The notes: a model not told the origin generated them from the letters alone. A stretch of 64,000 nucleotides of DNA from Hyphomicrobium_A sp963745205 (GCA_963745205.1 CAVUWX010000007.1:595161-659160); one strand, 5' to 3'. Positions 17,706 through 27,542 are shown, numbered from the stretch's first letter. Translations and numbers: made by a program.

Positions 17706-18437
17706 TCACGCGGTTGAGAGTTTGGAGCGCCCGCCGAAACGGCGTTCGCGCGCGCGATAGCGGGCGAGCGCCTCCTCCAGCAGCTCGCGACCGAACTCCG
17801 GCCAGCACGCATCGACGAAGACGAACTCCGTGTAGGCACTCTGCCAGAGCAGGAAATTCGACAGCCGCATCTCGCCGCTCGTGCGGATGAGCAGGTCGGG
17901 ATCGGGAATGCCGGCGGTGTCGAGCGCGCCACTCATCGCCTCGACGGTGACATCGCTCGGCTGCATGCGCTCGGCAGCGACCTCCTCGGCGAGCTTGCGC
18001 GCGGCCTTGGCGATCTCGGCCCGCGCTCCGTAGTTGAAGGCGATGACCAGCGTCAGCCCCAGATTCTCGCGCGTGAGCTCGCAACCTTCGTCGATGAGGG
18101 GCATGAGCTCGGGGTCGACGTTGGTGCGCTCGCCGATCACGACGATGCGCACGCCGGCCTGATGCAGCTCGGCTAAGTCGCGGCGGATGAAGCGCTTCAT
18201 CAACCCCATGAGATCGGCGATCTCCTCGGGCGGCCGCGACCAGTTCTCGGAGGAGAAGCTGTAGAGCGTCAAGTAGGGGATGCCGAGTTCGATCGCGGCG
18301 CGGACGGTGCGGCGGACGGCCTCCACCCCCTTGCGGTGTCCGATGGAGCGCGGCAGGCCGTGCTTGGCGGCCCAGCGGCCGTTGCCGTCCATGATGATCG
18401 CAATGTGGCGAGGAAGTGCGTCCTCGACCTCGCACAT
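17706..18437 (-). CDS. uppS: Isoprenyl transferase (undecaprenyl diphosphate synthase)
   Basis: Cis-prenyltransferase that adds isopentenyl units to farnesyl diphosphate, making the C55 carrier lipid for peptidoglycan and other envelope glycans. Motifs are HIAIIMDGNGRWA (catalytic Asp, start of helix 1), TLYSFSSENW, FNYGARAE and RTSGEMRLSNFLLWQ. I prefer the ATG at 18437 (243 residues) because AAGGAA sits nine bases upstream; a GTG at 18464 would add nine residues. Its isoprenoid supply comes from the nearby dxr. Confidence 0.96.
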   Translation of the reverse strand: MCEVEDALPRHIAIIMDGNGRWAAKHGLPRSIGHRKGVEAVRRTVRAAIELGIPYLTLYSFSSENWSRPPEEIADLMGLMKRFIRRDLAELHQAGVRIVVIGERTNVDPELMPLIDEGCELTRENLGLTLVIAFNYGARAEIAKAARKLAEEVAAERMQPSDVTVEAMSGALDTAGIPDPDLLIRTSGEMRLSNFLLWQSAYTEFVFVDACWPEFGRELLEEALARYRARERRFGGRSKLSTA

Positions 18438-18540
18438 CGCAGCGGGTTCCTTAATTTCCTTCACCAGGCGGGCTTTCGGTTGCAGCGGCGAGAAACGCCA
18501 GGATATCGGGGCTTGGTGGGCCTGCTCCAGAGCTTACACC

Positions 18541-19104
18541 TTACACCTTGTGTATCTCGCTTTCCTTGGCCGCGAGTGTGTCGTCTATCTCCTTGACGAG
18601 CTTATCCGTCAGCTCCTGCACTTTGGCGGACGCCTTGTGATGCTCGTCCTGGCTCATCTTGGAGTCCTTTTCCAGCTTCTTCAGAAGCTCCATGCCCTCG
18701 CGGCGCACGTTACGAACCGCGACGCGCGAATGCTCGGCATACTTGTGCGCGAGCTTGGCCAGCTCCTGGCGGCGTTCCGCCGTAAGCGTCGGGATAGGCA
18801 GGCGGATCAGCGCGCCGTCGACAACGGGATTGATGCCGAGGTTCGCCTCGCGGATAGCCTTGTCGACGGCAGAGACGTTGCTCTTGTCCCAGACCTGCAC
18901 TGAGATGGTGCGCGGCTCGGGGACCGAAATCGTCGCCACCTGGTTGAGCGGCATCTTGGAGCCGTAGACGCTCACCTGGATGGGGTCGAGCAAGTGCGTG
19001 CTTGCACGCCCCGTGCGCAAACCCGACAGCTCGCGCTTCAACGCGTCGAGCGAAGCGCGCATGCGCTTGTCGAGCTCGGCGATGTCAAATTGGCCGCTTG
19101 CCAT
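18541..19104 (-). CDS. frr: Ribosome recycling factor
   Basis: With EF-G it splits post-termination ribosomes. The 187-residue protein has family length and the typical segments LSGLRTGRAS, PEPRTISVQVWD, LGINPV, IRLPIPTLTAERR and the C-terminal helix ending in a lysine-rich tail. A strong AAGGAG ribosome site lies eight bases before the ATG. It sits in the conserved order pyrH-frr-uppS. Confidence 0.98.
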   Translation of the reverse strand: MASGQFDIAELDKRMRASLDALKRELSGLRTGRASTHLLDPIQVSVYGSKMPLNQVATISVPEPRTISVQVWDKSNVSAVDKAIREANLGINPVVDGALIRLPIPTLTAERRQELAKLAHKYAEHSRVAVRNVRREGMELLKKLEKDSKMSQDEHHKASAKVQELTDKLVKEIDDTLAAKESEIHKV

Positions 19105-19211
19105 TTTCTCTCCTTCGACGCTTAAGCCGCGTCAGGGCAAAATGATTGGGCGGCTTGAAATGCGCCACCTCGTGCAGGACCTAGCCTTGCGGCGAGCGGG
19201 TGAACCGACCG

Positions 19212-19946
19212 TCAGGCCGGTCCTTCGATGACGGTTGCTCGCCCTTCGCCGCGCAAGACTTTCAGCAGATTGCCTGCCTCTGCGATAGAAAACACAATTA
19301 CCGGAAGTCCATTGTCGCGAGCAAGGGCGATCGCCGCCCCGTCCATCACCTTGAGATCGCGGGATAATACCTCTGAATATGACAGCCGGTCGAGGCGCTT
19401 GGCGGTGGGCACTTTACGCGGGTCGGCGTCGTAGACGCCGTCGACCTGCGTGGCCTTGGCTACGGCATCGCATCCCATCTCGATCGCGCGCAGCGTGGCG
19501 GCGGTATCGGTCGTGAAAAACGGGTTGCCCGTTCCAGCGGCAAAAATGACGACGCGACCCTGCTCCATGTGGTGCAGGGCTTTGGGGCGGATGTAGCTCT
19601 CGCACACGGTCGGCATCGGGATGGCGGAAAGCACGCGCGCCGGCGTCTTGGCGTTCTCGAGCGCGCTGTGGAGCGCGAGCGCGTTCATCACGGTGGCGAG
19701 CATGCCCATGTAGTCGGCAGTCGCGCGCTCCATGCCCTTGGCGGCGCCGGCAAGGCCGCGGAAAATGTTACCCCCGCCGACGACCACGGCGATCTGGCAT
19801 CCGGCAGCGACGGCTTCGGAAATCTCGCGGGCCAGGCGGTCGACGACGGCGATGTCGATGCCGGATGGGCCTTTGCCCATCAGGGCTTCGCCCGAAAGCT
19901 TCAGCAGCAACCGCTTGTAGGCGAGTGGCTTCCCGCTTCCAGCCAT
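19212..19946 (-). CDS. pyrH: UMP kinase
   Basis: Phosphorylates UMP to UDP, supplying pyrimidine nucleotides and UDP-sugars. The hexameric bacterial type belongs to the amino acid kinase fold. The 244-residue protein shows LLKLSGEAL, VVGGGNIFRG, DYMGMLATVMNALAL and GTGNPFFTTDTAA. A GAGGAGG ribosome site lies eight bases before the ATG. It lies between tsf and frr as usual. Confidence 0.98.
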   Translation of the reverse strand: MAGSGKPLAYKRLLLKLSGEALMGKGPSGIDIAVVDRLAREISEAVAAGCQIAVVVGGGNIFRGLAGAAKGMERATADYMGMLATVMNALALHSALENAKTPARVLSAIPMPTVCESYIRPKALHHMEQGRVVIFAAGTGNPFFTTDTAATLRAIEMGCDAVAKATQVDGVYDADPRKVPTAKRLDRLSYSEVLSRDLKVMDGAAIALARDNGLPVIVFSIAEAGNLLKVLRGEGRATVIEGPA

Positions 19947-20064
19947 GACTGCTGCCTCCTCGCCTAGCTCAAAAGCGCGGCGCGAGCGGCCGCGGAGCCC
20001 GCGCGGGTTCTAACTAGCGCAGGAAAGAGGGATTCGCCTAGAGGACGATCGGTGGCGCACAGGC

Positions 20065-20985
20065 TCAGCCGCCCGCGACCGCAGCGACCTCGGCGGCGAA
20101 ATCTTCTTCCTTCTTCTCGATGCCCTCGCCCAGCGCATAGCGTGCGAACCCGGCGATCTTGACCGGCGCGCCGACCTTGCCCTCGGCCTCTTTCAGCACC
20201 TGCGTCACGGTCTTGGACGGATCGTGGATATAGGACTGATCGAGGAGGCAGTTGTCCTTGGCGTAGCTCTTGAGACCGCTCGCCACGATCTTCTCCAGCA
20301 CCTGCGGCGGCTTGCCCTTGTTCTTGTCGGCGAGGATCGCCTTCTCGCGCTCGAGCGTGTCGGCCGGCACGCCGGCGAGATCGAGCGCCACTGGATTGGT
20401 GGCGGCGACGTGCATGGCGATCTGGCGCGCGAGCGCGACGAGCTCGTCCGCGTTCTTGCCGTCGGAAGAGAGCGCCACCAGCACGCCGATCTTGCCCAGC
20501 CCCGGCACCACCTGGCTGTGCACGTACGAGCCGACTGCGCCCTTCGGCACCTCGAGCGTGGCCGTGCGGCGCACTGTCATGTTCTCGCCGATGGTGGCGA
20601 TCATTTCTTTGAGGTGGTCTTCGACCGTCGTCTTCTTGCCGGGGTAGGTCATGGCGAGCAGCTTGGCGACGTCGCCCTTCGCCTTCGCGGCAAGCGCGGC
20701 GATCTTCGTCACCATGTCCTGGAACTGCTCGTTCCGCGCCACGAAGTCGGTCTCGGAGTTGACCTCCACCATGGCGCCGGTCTTGCCCGCGGCATGGATG
20801 CCGATCAGCCCCTCGGCGGCGATGCGCCCTGCTTTCTTGGCGGCCTTCGACAAGCCCTTCTTGCGCAGCCAATCGACCGCGGCCTCGATGTCGCCCTTCA
20901 CCTCGGTGAGCGCCGACTTGCAGTCCATCATCCCGGCGCCGGTCTTCTCGCGCAGTTCCTTCACCAGGCTCGCGGAAATCGTCAT
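20065..20985 (-). CDS. tsf: Elongation factor Ts
   Basis: Nucleotide exchange factor that regenerates EF-Tu-GTP. N-terminal UBA-like domain (VKELREKTGAGMMDCKSAL), then NSETDFVARNEQF (TDFV motif that contacts EF-Tu), the two core subdomains, and a C-terminal acidic/Ala-rich end. I chose the ATG at 20985 (MTISASLVKEL), matching the usual N-terminus; an ATG at 21000 would add five residues. It lies 87 bases after rpsB and is probably cotranscribed with it. Confidence 0.97.
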   Translation of the reverse strand: MTISASLVKELREKTGAGMMDCKSALTEVKGDIEAAVDWLRKKGLSKAAKKAGRIAAEGLIGIHAAGKTGAMVEVNSETDFVARNEQFQDMVTKIAALAAKAKGDVAKLLAMTYPGKKTTVEDHLKEMIATIGENMTVRRTATLEVPKGAVGSYVHSQVVPGLGKIGVLVALSSDGKNADELVALARQIAMHVAATNPVALDLAGVPADTLEREKAILADKNKGKPPQVLEKIVASGLKSYAKDNCLLDQSYIHDPSKTVTQVLKEAEGKVGAPVKIAGFARYALGEGIEKKEEDFAAEVAAVAGG

Positions 20986-21072
20986 GGGTGAGCTCTTCAT
21001 TTGGCGGGCGCCGTCACGCTGCGCCCGCTGGTTGATGGTGAGATGATGTCGTCGCCGATCGCGGCGGCTGAT

Positions 21073-22068
21073 CTAGGCCGCCGTGGCTTCGACGAGCTTC
21101 TTTGCCTGCGGGGACCACTCTTCTTTCTCGATCTGCCCCTTCAAGCGCAGCTTGCGGTCGAGCGCCGCCATCTGCTCGGCGTCGAGATCGGCGATCTGCC
21201 AGAAATGGAACACGCCCGCGTCGTTGAGGCGCTGCTCGATCTTCGGCGTGATGCCGGTGATCCGCTTCAAGTCGTCGGCTTCCCCGCGCGGAGCCTCGAT
21301 GCCGCGGAACTCGGCGGGCTTGCTGGGCAGCGCCTCCGCCGGAGGGGCCTCGGAAGCGCCGACGTCGACGCCGGCCGCGGACTGGCTGCGTTCCAGCCCG
21401 TCGAGGGCGGCGCGGGCCACCAGATCGCAGTAGAGCGTGATCGCGCGCCCGGCGTCGTCGTTGCCGGGGATCGGGTAGTCGATGCCGTCGGGATCGCAGT
21501 TGGTGTCGACGATGGCGACGATCGGGATGTTGAGCTTCTTCGCCTCCTTGATGGCGATGCTCTCCTTGTTGGTGTCGATCACGAACAGGAGGTCGGGTGT
21601 GCCGCCCATGTCCTTGATGCCGCCCAGCGCCTGGTTCAGCTTCTCGCGCTCGCGCGTGACGTTGAGCACCTCTTTCTTGGTGCGGCCCTGCGGATCGGCG
21701 AGGATGTCGTCGAGCTGCCGCAGACGGCGGATCGACTGGGAGATCGTCTTCCAGTTGGTCAGCGTGCCGCCGAGCCAGCGATGGTTGATGAAGTACTGGG
21801 CGCTGCGCTTGGCCGAGTCCGCGATCGAGCCCGACGCCTGCCGCTTCGTCGCCACGAACAGCACGCGGCCGCCGCCGGCCACCGTGTCCGACACCTTGAC
21901 CAGCGCCTGGTGCAGCATCGGCGTCGTCTGGGTCAGGTCGATGATGTGAATGTTGTTGCGGGCGCCGTAGATGAAGGGCGCCATCTTGGGGTTCCAGCGA
22001 TGCGACTGGTGACCGAAGTGCACGCCAGCTTCCAAAAGCTGACGCATATTGAACGCGGGAAGCGTCAT
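21073..22068 (-). CDS. rpsB: 30S ribosomal protein S2 with C-terminal helix-hairpin-helix extension
   Basis: Structural protein of the small ribosomal subunit. The first about 235 residues are a normal S2 (FNMRQLLEAGVHFGHQSHRWNPKM, NHRWLGGTLTN, NCDPDGIDYPIPGNDDA). The remaining 95 residues are an extension: a Pro/Ala linker, then a small helical domain with the LKRITGITPKIEQRLNDAGV pattern of helix-hairpin-helix modules. As far as I know, similar tails are found on alphaproteobacterial S2, L21 and NuoE, so this marks the lineage. AAGGAC precedes the ATG. Its own strong promoter is at 22202-22230. Confidence 0.97.
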   Translation of the reverse strand: MTLPAFNMRQLLEAGVHFGHQSHRWNPKMAPFIYGARNNIHIIDLTQTTPMLHQALVKVSDTVAGGGRVLFVATKRQASGSIADSAKRSAQYFINHRWLGGTLTNWKTISQSIRRLRQLDDILADPQGRTKKEVLNVTREREKLNQALGGIKDMGGTPDLLFVIDTNKESIAIKEAKKLNIPIVAIVDTNCDPDGIDYPIPGNDDAGRAITLYCDLVARAALDGLERSQSAAGVDVGASEAPPAEALPSKPAEFRGIEAPRGEADDLKRITGITPKIEQRLNDAGVFHFWQIADLDAEQMAALDRKLRLKGQIEKEEWSPQAKKLVEATAA

Positions 22069-22201
22069 GGGCCGTCCTTTTCCGGTTGTTCCACCGCGGA
22101 CCCAGAGAAGACCTCTCCCTTAGGTCAAGGGAGCGTCCACCGGAGCGCTGAGCGGGGCTTTTGGTCCGCTTGGCGCGAGGTCCACGTGCGAGATGGGCGT
22201 G

Positions 22202-22230
22202 CTTATAGAGTGTACACTCCGAAATGACAA
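22202..22230 (-). promoter_or_regulatory. rpsB-tsf sigma-70 promoter with palindromic spacer
   Basis: Read on the - strand: TTGTCA (-35, 22225-22230), a 17-base spacer, and TATAAG (-10, 22202-22207), a near-consensus housekeeping promoter. The predicted start near 22195 leaves a leader of about 125 bases before rpsB. The spacer contains the perfect 12-base palindrome GAGTGTACACTC (22208-22219), a plausible operator. The leader has a small hairpin with CTCCCTT and AAGGGAG arms. The promoter lies between rpsB and the divergent DUF155 gene. Confidence 0.7.
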
Positions 22231-22279
22231 GCTGACCCCGGCTGGCCTCGCGGCCCGCCTGCAGCCGGCAGAGAGTGGC

Positions 22280-23062
22280 ATGACCAACAAGGAAATATCG
22301 GTCCGGGCGCTGCAGCTCGGCGAGCATATCGACGTCAAGGGGCTGGAACGCGAGGACGCCTTCTCGAGCGTGCCCCTGGCCTTCCGCACCAGCGGGGGCG
22401 GCATGGCGGTGCTGTTTAAGTCGGGCGCCGCCGTCTTCTTCGGCATGAACCCAGTCGATGAGGAGGGGCTGATCCGCAGCCTGGGATCGCGCATCATCGA
22501 GCCGTTGGAGGAGCGCGAGACGGAGACCGTACGGCTCCTGGTCAGGCCAGAGGAGGACGAAGGCGTTTCCTCGGCGAGCGGCCTGCAGATCAAATCGTCC
22601 GACCCCAACCGCCTCCTGCTCGTCGCCGAGGCGCTGGCGATGAGCGTGACGCTTGCCTACGACGAGCGACGCATCGCGCTGGCCTTCGACCGCATCGACG
22701 CGGTGGCGCAGACGCTGCAGCAAGGCCGTCTGCCGCGGAGCCCGCAGGGCGCCATGCTGGAACAGATCGGGCAGGCGCTGACGCTGCAGCAGCGGCTCGC
22801 CGATCGCGTCGATCTCGACGAGAAGCCCGACGTGCTTTGGGACCATCCGGAGCTAGAGCGCTTCTGGGCGCGGCTCGTCGATGAGTACGACCTGCCGCAG
22901 CGCGGCCGCGCCATTGCGCGCAAGCTCGAGGTCATCCGGGACACTGCGGAGACCATCACCGACCTGATGGCGACGCGCACGAGCCACCGGCTCGAGGTCT
23001 ACATCATCGCGCTCATCGCGTTCGAGATCGGCCTCAGCCTCTACGATCACTTCTGGAAGTGA
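22280..23062 (+). CDS. RMD1/DUF155-family membrane protein
   Basis: Member of the RMD1 (DUF155, COG1723) family, conserved from bacteria to mitochondria. Yeast Rmd1 is a mitochondrial inner-membrane protein; the bacterial role is unknown. From the ATG at 22280 it is about 260 residues. Family segments include AVLFKSGAAVFFGMNP, a long helical middle (IALAFDRIDAVAQTL, then LWDHPELERFWARL) and a C-terminal ELYIIALIAFEIGLSLYDHF-like tail with a single membrane helix. I preferred this ATG, preceded by GAGAG, to an upstream one at 22193 because the latter lies within the rpsB promoter region. It converges with the next gene ten bases away. Confidence 0.85.
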   Translation: MTNKEISVRALQLGEHIDVKGLEREDAFSSVPLAFRTSGGGMAVLFKSGAAVFFGMNPVDEEGLIRSLGSRIIEPLEERETETVRLLVRPEEDEGVSSASGLQIKSSDPNRLLLVAEALAMSVTLAYDERRIALAFDRIDAVAQTLQQGRLPRSPQGAMLEQIGQALTLQQRLADRVDLDEKPDVLWDHPELERFWARLVDEYDLPQRGRAIARKLEVIRDTAETITDLMATRTSHRLEVYIIALIAFEIGLSLYDHFWK

Positions 23063-23072
23063 CGCGAGCCGC

Positions 23073-23906
23073 TCAGCGCTCGAGCGAGGCGCGCTTCTCG
23101 CTCGTCGTCGTGGGGGCAGTCTTGCGCACGGGGAGCGGCACGGACGCGGCTCCATCACCCACGCCCACCGTCTCGGCTGTCGGCAGGCAGCCTTTGTAAC
23201 GGTCGACCGTATCCTCCGACACGATCGCGATCGCCGTGAAGCGCTTCTCGGCCCACTCCTGCAGATAGGCCACCCGCTCCTCGGGAAGTGCGATGCGGGC
23301 CTTGGTGCCGACAGCTGGGCCGCCCCAGATGTGGAGGAAGATGCACGAGCCGGCCTGGGTCCGGGGTCGCGGAGGGTAGTCGATGACGATGCCGCGCTTG
23401 TAGAGCGGATACTTGGCCATGTCCTCGCCGCTCGTCTTCTCGCCCACCACGCTCTGCGGCACGATCTTGCCGTAGTACGGCGACCTGGCGTCCTCGACGC
23501 AGAACTGCTGTGTAGGCGTGAGCAGCAGGTGGCCCGGGATATTGATCACGTCGGAGCCGAACGTCGGGCCGATTCGATAGACGCCGGCTGGCGTGCGCTC
23601 GTCGCCCTCGCGCTTCAGCGGCTCGTCCTTTTCGGCGAGGTATATGTAGGGGTTGCCCCAGGCAATTCCGCGCATGCCGACGACAGCCGGTTCTGGATCG
23701 CCGCGACGCTCCCAAGGCGACGCCGGCGATGCGCGCTCGAACGTGCGCACGGAGGCTTCGGTCGACTGCATCGTCGGAACGCTGACGACGACGAGACGGG
23801 TCGCACGATAGAGCACGCGCGGGCAATATTTCGCCTCGGCCTCTCCGGCACACAGAGCCGCGACGAGGAGAAGAGTGGCGAAAGCGATCCGTCGCATTTT
23901 ACGCAA
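23073..23906 (-). CDS. L,D-transpeptidase (YkuD)-like secreted protein lacking the catalytic cysteine
   Basis: The 277-residue protein has an N-terminal signal peptide (residues 1-25, ending EAEA) and resembles L,D-transpeptidases that crosslink peptidoglycan or attach lipoproteins: RTPAGVYRIGP near residue 115 and SCIFLHIWGGP near residue 197 match the substrate-strand and catalytic-His regions. The expected G-C-x-A-L/M catalytic segment reads GTKARIALPEE: the cysteine codon position is CGC (Arg) and the preceding Gly is Ala. Other frames do not restore it. So it is probably non-catalytic, or uses another residue. It is 33 bases from dnaE, possibly on the same transcript. Confidence 0.75.
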   Translation of the reverse strand: MRKMRRIAFATLLLVAALCAGEAEAKYCPRVLYRATRLVVVSVPTMQSTEASVRTFERASPASPWERRGDPEPAVVGMRGIAWGNPYIYLAEKDEPLKREGDERTPAGVYRIGPTFGSDVINIPGHLLLTPTQQFCVEDARSPYYGKIVPQSVVGEKTSGEDMAKYPLYKRGIVIDYPPRPRTQAGSCIFLHIWGGPAVGTKARIALPEERVAYLQEWAEKRFTAIAIVSEDTVDRYKGCLPTAETVGVGDGAASVPLPVRKTAPTTTSEKRASLER

Positions 23907-23939
23907 CCCGGGAGGAGATGACGCTGGCGGAATCCTACG

Positions 23940-26900
23940 TCAAATCTCTAAAACTTCCCTAACTCCCGGGGTGGTGGACAGGATGCCGGCCTGCGCGGGC
24001 GAGACATCGTAGCGGCCGGGAAGCGTGAACTCGAGCTCACGGTTGCGGTCGTCCAGCGCCAGCACGAGGCGGATTTCGCCTTTGCCGCCTGGCTTTAGCA
24101 ACGCCTTCAAGACGGCGATGGCCCCGCTCTTCCCCCCTTGCACGAGGCGGCGATCGAGCACCACGCGCAAGCCGCGCTGCACGCCCGCTGCCGCCTTGTC
24201 GAGCGCTTCAAGACCCTCGACCCGCATCTTCACCGTGTCGCCGTCGCGCTCGGCGGCAACGCTGAGCAGCACCGCCGTGCCGGGCTCGAGCAAGTCGCGG
24301 CACTGCGCCAGCGTGTCGGAGAACACCACCGCCTCGAACTGCCCCGTGGTGTCGGAGAACACCGCGAACGCGAACTTGTTGCCCCGCTGCGACTTGCGCT
24401 CGCGCGCCGAAATGACGATGCCGGCGAGCCGCCCCTCGCAGCTTCCGCGTTCGGTCAGCGCCTCGAAATCGACGTAGCGCTTGACGCCGAGCTTCTGCAG
24501 CACGCGCTCGTAGGAATCGAGCGGATGGCCCGAGAGATAGAAGCCGACCGCCTCGAACTCGTGCGAGAGCCGCTCCATCGGTGTCCACGGCTGCGTGGGG
24601 CGCAGATCGAGCTGCGGCGCGGTTTCACCCAAGCCAAAGAGGTCGTCCGTGCCAGAGGCGGTGTTAGACTCGCGGCGCTGCGCCAGCGCGAGGATGGCTT
24701 CGACGTTGGCATGCGCGAGCGCCCGGTTGCCTTCGAGCGCATCGAACGCGCCGGCAGCAGCGAGCGTCTCGAGCGCGCGCTTGTTCAAGGCCTTCGGGTC
24801 GAGGCGTGAGGCGAAGTCGGCGAGGCTCGCGTAGCGGCCGTGCGTCTTGCGCTCGGCAACGATAGTCGAGACGGCCGCGGCGCCGATGTTCTTCAAGGCG
24901 GCGAGCGAGTAGCGGATGGCGCCGGGCTCGGCGAGGAAATCGACCTCCGAAGCGTTGATGCACGGCGGCTTCACCTCGATGCCGCTCTTTCTCGCCTCCG
25001 CCGCGAACTGCGCAAGCTTATCGGTGTTGGCCATGTCGAGCGTCATGCAGGCGGCGAGGAACTCCTCGCGGTAGTTCGCCTTCATGTAGGCCGTCTGGTA
25101 GCTGACGAGGGCGTAGGCCGCGGCGTGGCTCTTGTTGAAACCGTAGCCGGCAAACTTGTCGACGAGCTCGAACACATAGACCGCGTCCGCCTTCTCCACC
25201 CCCTTCTGCACGGCGCCGGCGACGAAGCGGGCCTGCTCCTTGGCCATGCCCGCCCTGTCCTTCTTGCCCATGGCGCGGCGCAACAGGTCGGCCTCGCCCA
25301 GCGAGTAGCCGGCCATGGCCTTGGCGATCTCGATCACCTGCTCCTGGTAGATGATGACGCCGTAGGTTTCCCGCAAAATGGGCTCCAAGAGCGCGTGCAG
25401 GTTGTCGACCGGCTCCTCGCCGTGCTTGCGGTTGATGTAGGTCGGGATGTTGTCCATGGGGCCGGGGCGGTAGAGCGCCACCATGGCGATGATGTCCTCG
25501 AAGCGGTCGGGCTTGAGGCGTTTCAAGCTCTCGCGCATGCCCGTGCTTTCCAGCTGGAACACGCCCACCGTGTCCGCCTTGGCGAGCAGCTCAAAGCTCT
25601 TGCGGTCATCGAGCGGCAGCGTCGCGAGATCGACGGTCACCTGGCGCCCGCGCTTCACGAGATCGACGGCCTTCTTCAGCACCGTCAGCGTCTTCAAGCC
25701 GAGGAAGTCGAACTTCACGAGCCCAGCGACCTCGACCATCTTCCAGTTGTACTGGGTGACAGGCGTGTTCGACTTCGGATCGCGGGTGAGCGGCACCAGC
25801 TCCTCGAGCGGCCGGTCGGCGATCACCATGCCGGCGGCGTGCGTGGAGGCGTGGCGGTAAAGACCCTCGAGCTTCTGGGCGATCTCGAGCAGGCGCGCAA
25901 CCAGCGGGTCGGCGGTCCGCGCCTCCTGCAGCTTGGGCTCGCCCGCGATGGCCTCCGCCAGCGTGACGGGATTGGCCGGGTTGTTCGGCACCAGCTTGCA
26001 CAGCCGGTCGACCTGGCCGTAGGGCATCTGCAGCACGCGGCCCACGTCGCGCAAGACCGCGCGCGCCTGCAGCTTGCCGTGGGTGATGATCTGCGCCACG
26101 CGGTCGTGCCCGTACTTGTCGGCCACGTAGCGGATCACCTCGTCGCGGCGGTCCTGGCAGAAGTCGATGTCGAAGTCGGGCATCGACACGCGCTCGGGGT
26201 TGAGGAAGCGCTCAAACAGAAGCCCGAAGCGCAGGGGGTCGAGGTCGGTGATGGTCAGTGCCCAGGCGACCACCGATCCGGCGCCCGAACCGCGGCCGGG
26301 ACCGACGGGGATAGCTTGCGCCTTCGCCCACTTGATGAAATCGGCGACGATCAGGAAGTATCCGGGAAATTTCATGCGCGCGATGACGTCGATCTCGTAG
26401 GCGAGCCGCTTCTCGTAGTCTGCGACCGTGAATCCCGGGGCCGGCGGCGCGGTCGCGAGGCGTTCGCGCAATCCTTGCTCGGCCTGGCGGCGCAGCTCGG
26501 CGGTCTCCCGGCGCGCCTGCTCAGTCTCGCTCACGACATCGTCGCCGGCGACGAAGCGCGGCAGTATCGGTTTGCGGCCCTTGGGCCGGAAGGCGCAGCG
26601 CTTGGCGATCTCGATAGTGTTGTCGAGCGCCTCGGGGAGGTCGGCAAACAGCTCCGCCATCGCTTCCGCGCTCTTGAAGTCGTGCTCGCGCGTCACACGG
26701 CGGCGATCGTCCTCGACGACGTAGCGGCCGTCGGCGATGCACAGGAGCGCATCGTGGGCCTCGTAGTCGTCGGGGCTCGCAAAGTAGGCCTCGTTGGTGG
26801 CGACGATCGGCAGCTTCAGCGCATAGGCGAGCTCAAGGAGCTGCGGCTCGACATCGTGTTCGCTCTTGATGCCGTGGCGCTGAATTTCAACGTAGAGGCG

Positions 26901-27408
26901 GTCGTCGAACACCGCTGCGAGCCGTTTGAGGCGCGCCTCCGCCAGCGGCCGCTGGCCCTCACGAAGCGCGCGGTCGATGGGGCCATCGGGGCCGCCGGTG
27001 AGCGCGATCAGGCCCTCGGCGTGAGGTGTCAACGCGTCGATCGTGGTGTGGACCGAGTTCGACCGCATCGAGATGCGCGCGGCTGACGAGCTTCATCAGG
27101 TTGGCGTAGCCGGCCTCGCTTGCGGCAAGAAGCGCAATCGGTCCGTCGCCCGCACGGCGCGCGGCAGCCCCCGATTGCTCGATCGGCTCAGGCTTGCGCT
27201 CGGCGAAATCGACGTTCAGGGCCACGCCGATGATGGGTTGGATGCCGGCGTCCGCGAGCTTGTCGGAGAACTCCAGCGCGCCGAAGAGGTTGTTGGTATC
27301 GGTGAGCCCGAGAGCCGGCAGCTCGTGGGCTGCGGCGAGCTTGGCGAGCTTTGGGATCGTGAGCGCACCCTCGAGCAGCGAATAGGCGGAGTGGACCTTG
27401 AGGTGCAC
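23940..27408 (-). CDS. dnaE: DNA polymerase III alpha subunit, one frameshift near the N-terminus
   Basis: Catalytic subunit of the replicative polymerase (class C). The first about 115 codons, from a GTG at 27408, give the PHP-domain start (LKVHSAYSLLEGAL, ALGLTDTNNLFGALEF) up to LVSRAHLDAVEL. The rest continues in the next frame from VHTTIDALTPHAEG. Removing one base at 27052-27062 gives exactly 1,156 codons, the normal DnaE1 size. Catalytic aspartates lie in PDFDIDF, preceded by GRGSGAGSVVAW; the thumb, fingers, HhH and OB domains follow to the end. Being essential, it is more likely hit by a sequence error than truly broken. The start codon is uncertain. Confidence 0.94.
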
Positions 27409-27542
27409 GAATTTCGCCGGCCGTGAGGCCTGAGCGTCCGTGGCTGAGGGTAGGCGAACTCGGGGCGTTCATGGGCTGTATGTAGACCACGCCGCACTAG
27501 GCCCCAAGGGCCGCGCGGCGCCTGTCCCCGGCGAAGCGCGCT

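Noticed and set aside
27052..27062. Programmed ribosomal frameshift in dnaE
   Set aside because: No slippery heptamer, stop codon or structured stimulator is visible at the junction. The presence of similar +1 lesions in two other genes favours a sequence error.
24840..27086. 748-codon open frame on the + strand opposite dnaE
   Set aside because: It is antisense to highly conserved DnaE sequence. Its translation is rich in His, Arg, Val and Leu with no recognisable motif, as expected for a mirror frame in high-GC DNA.
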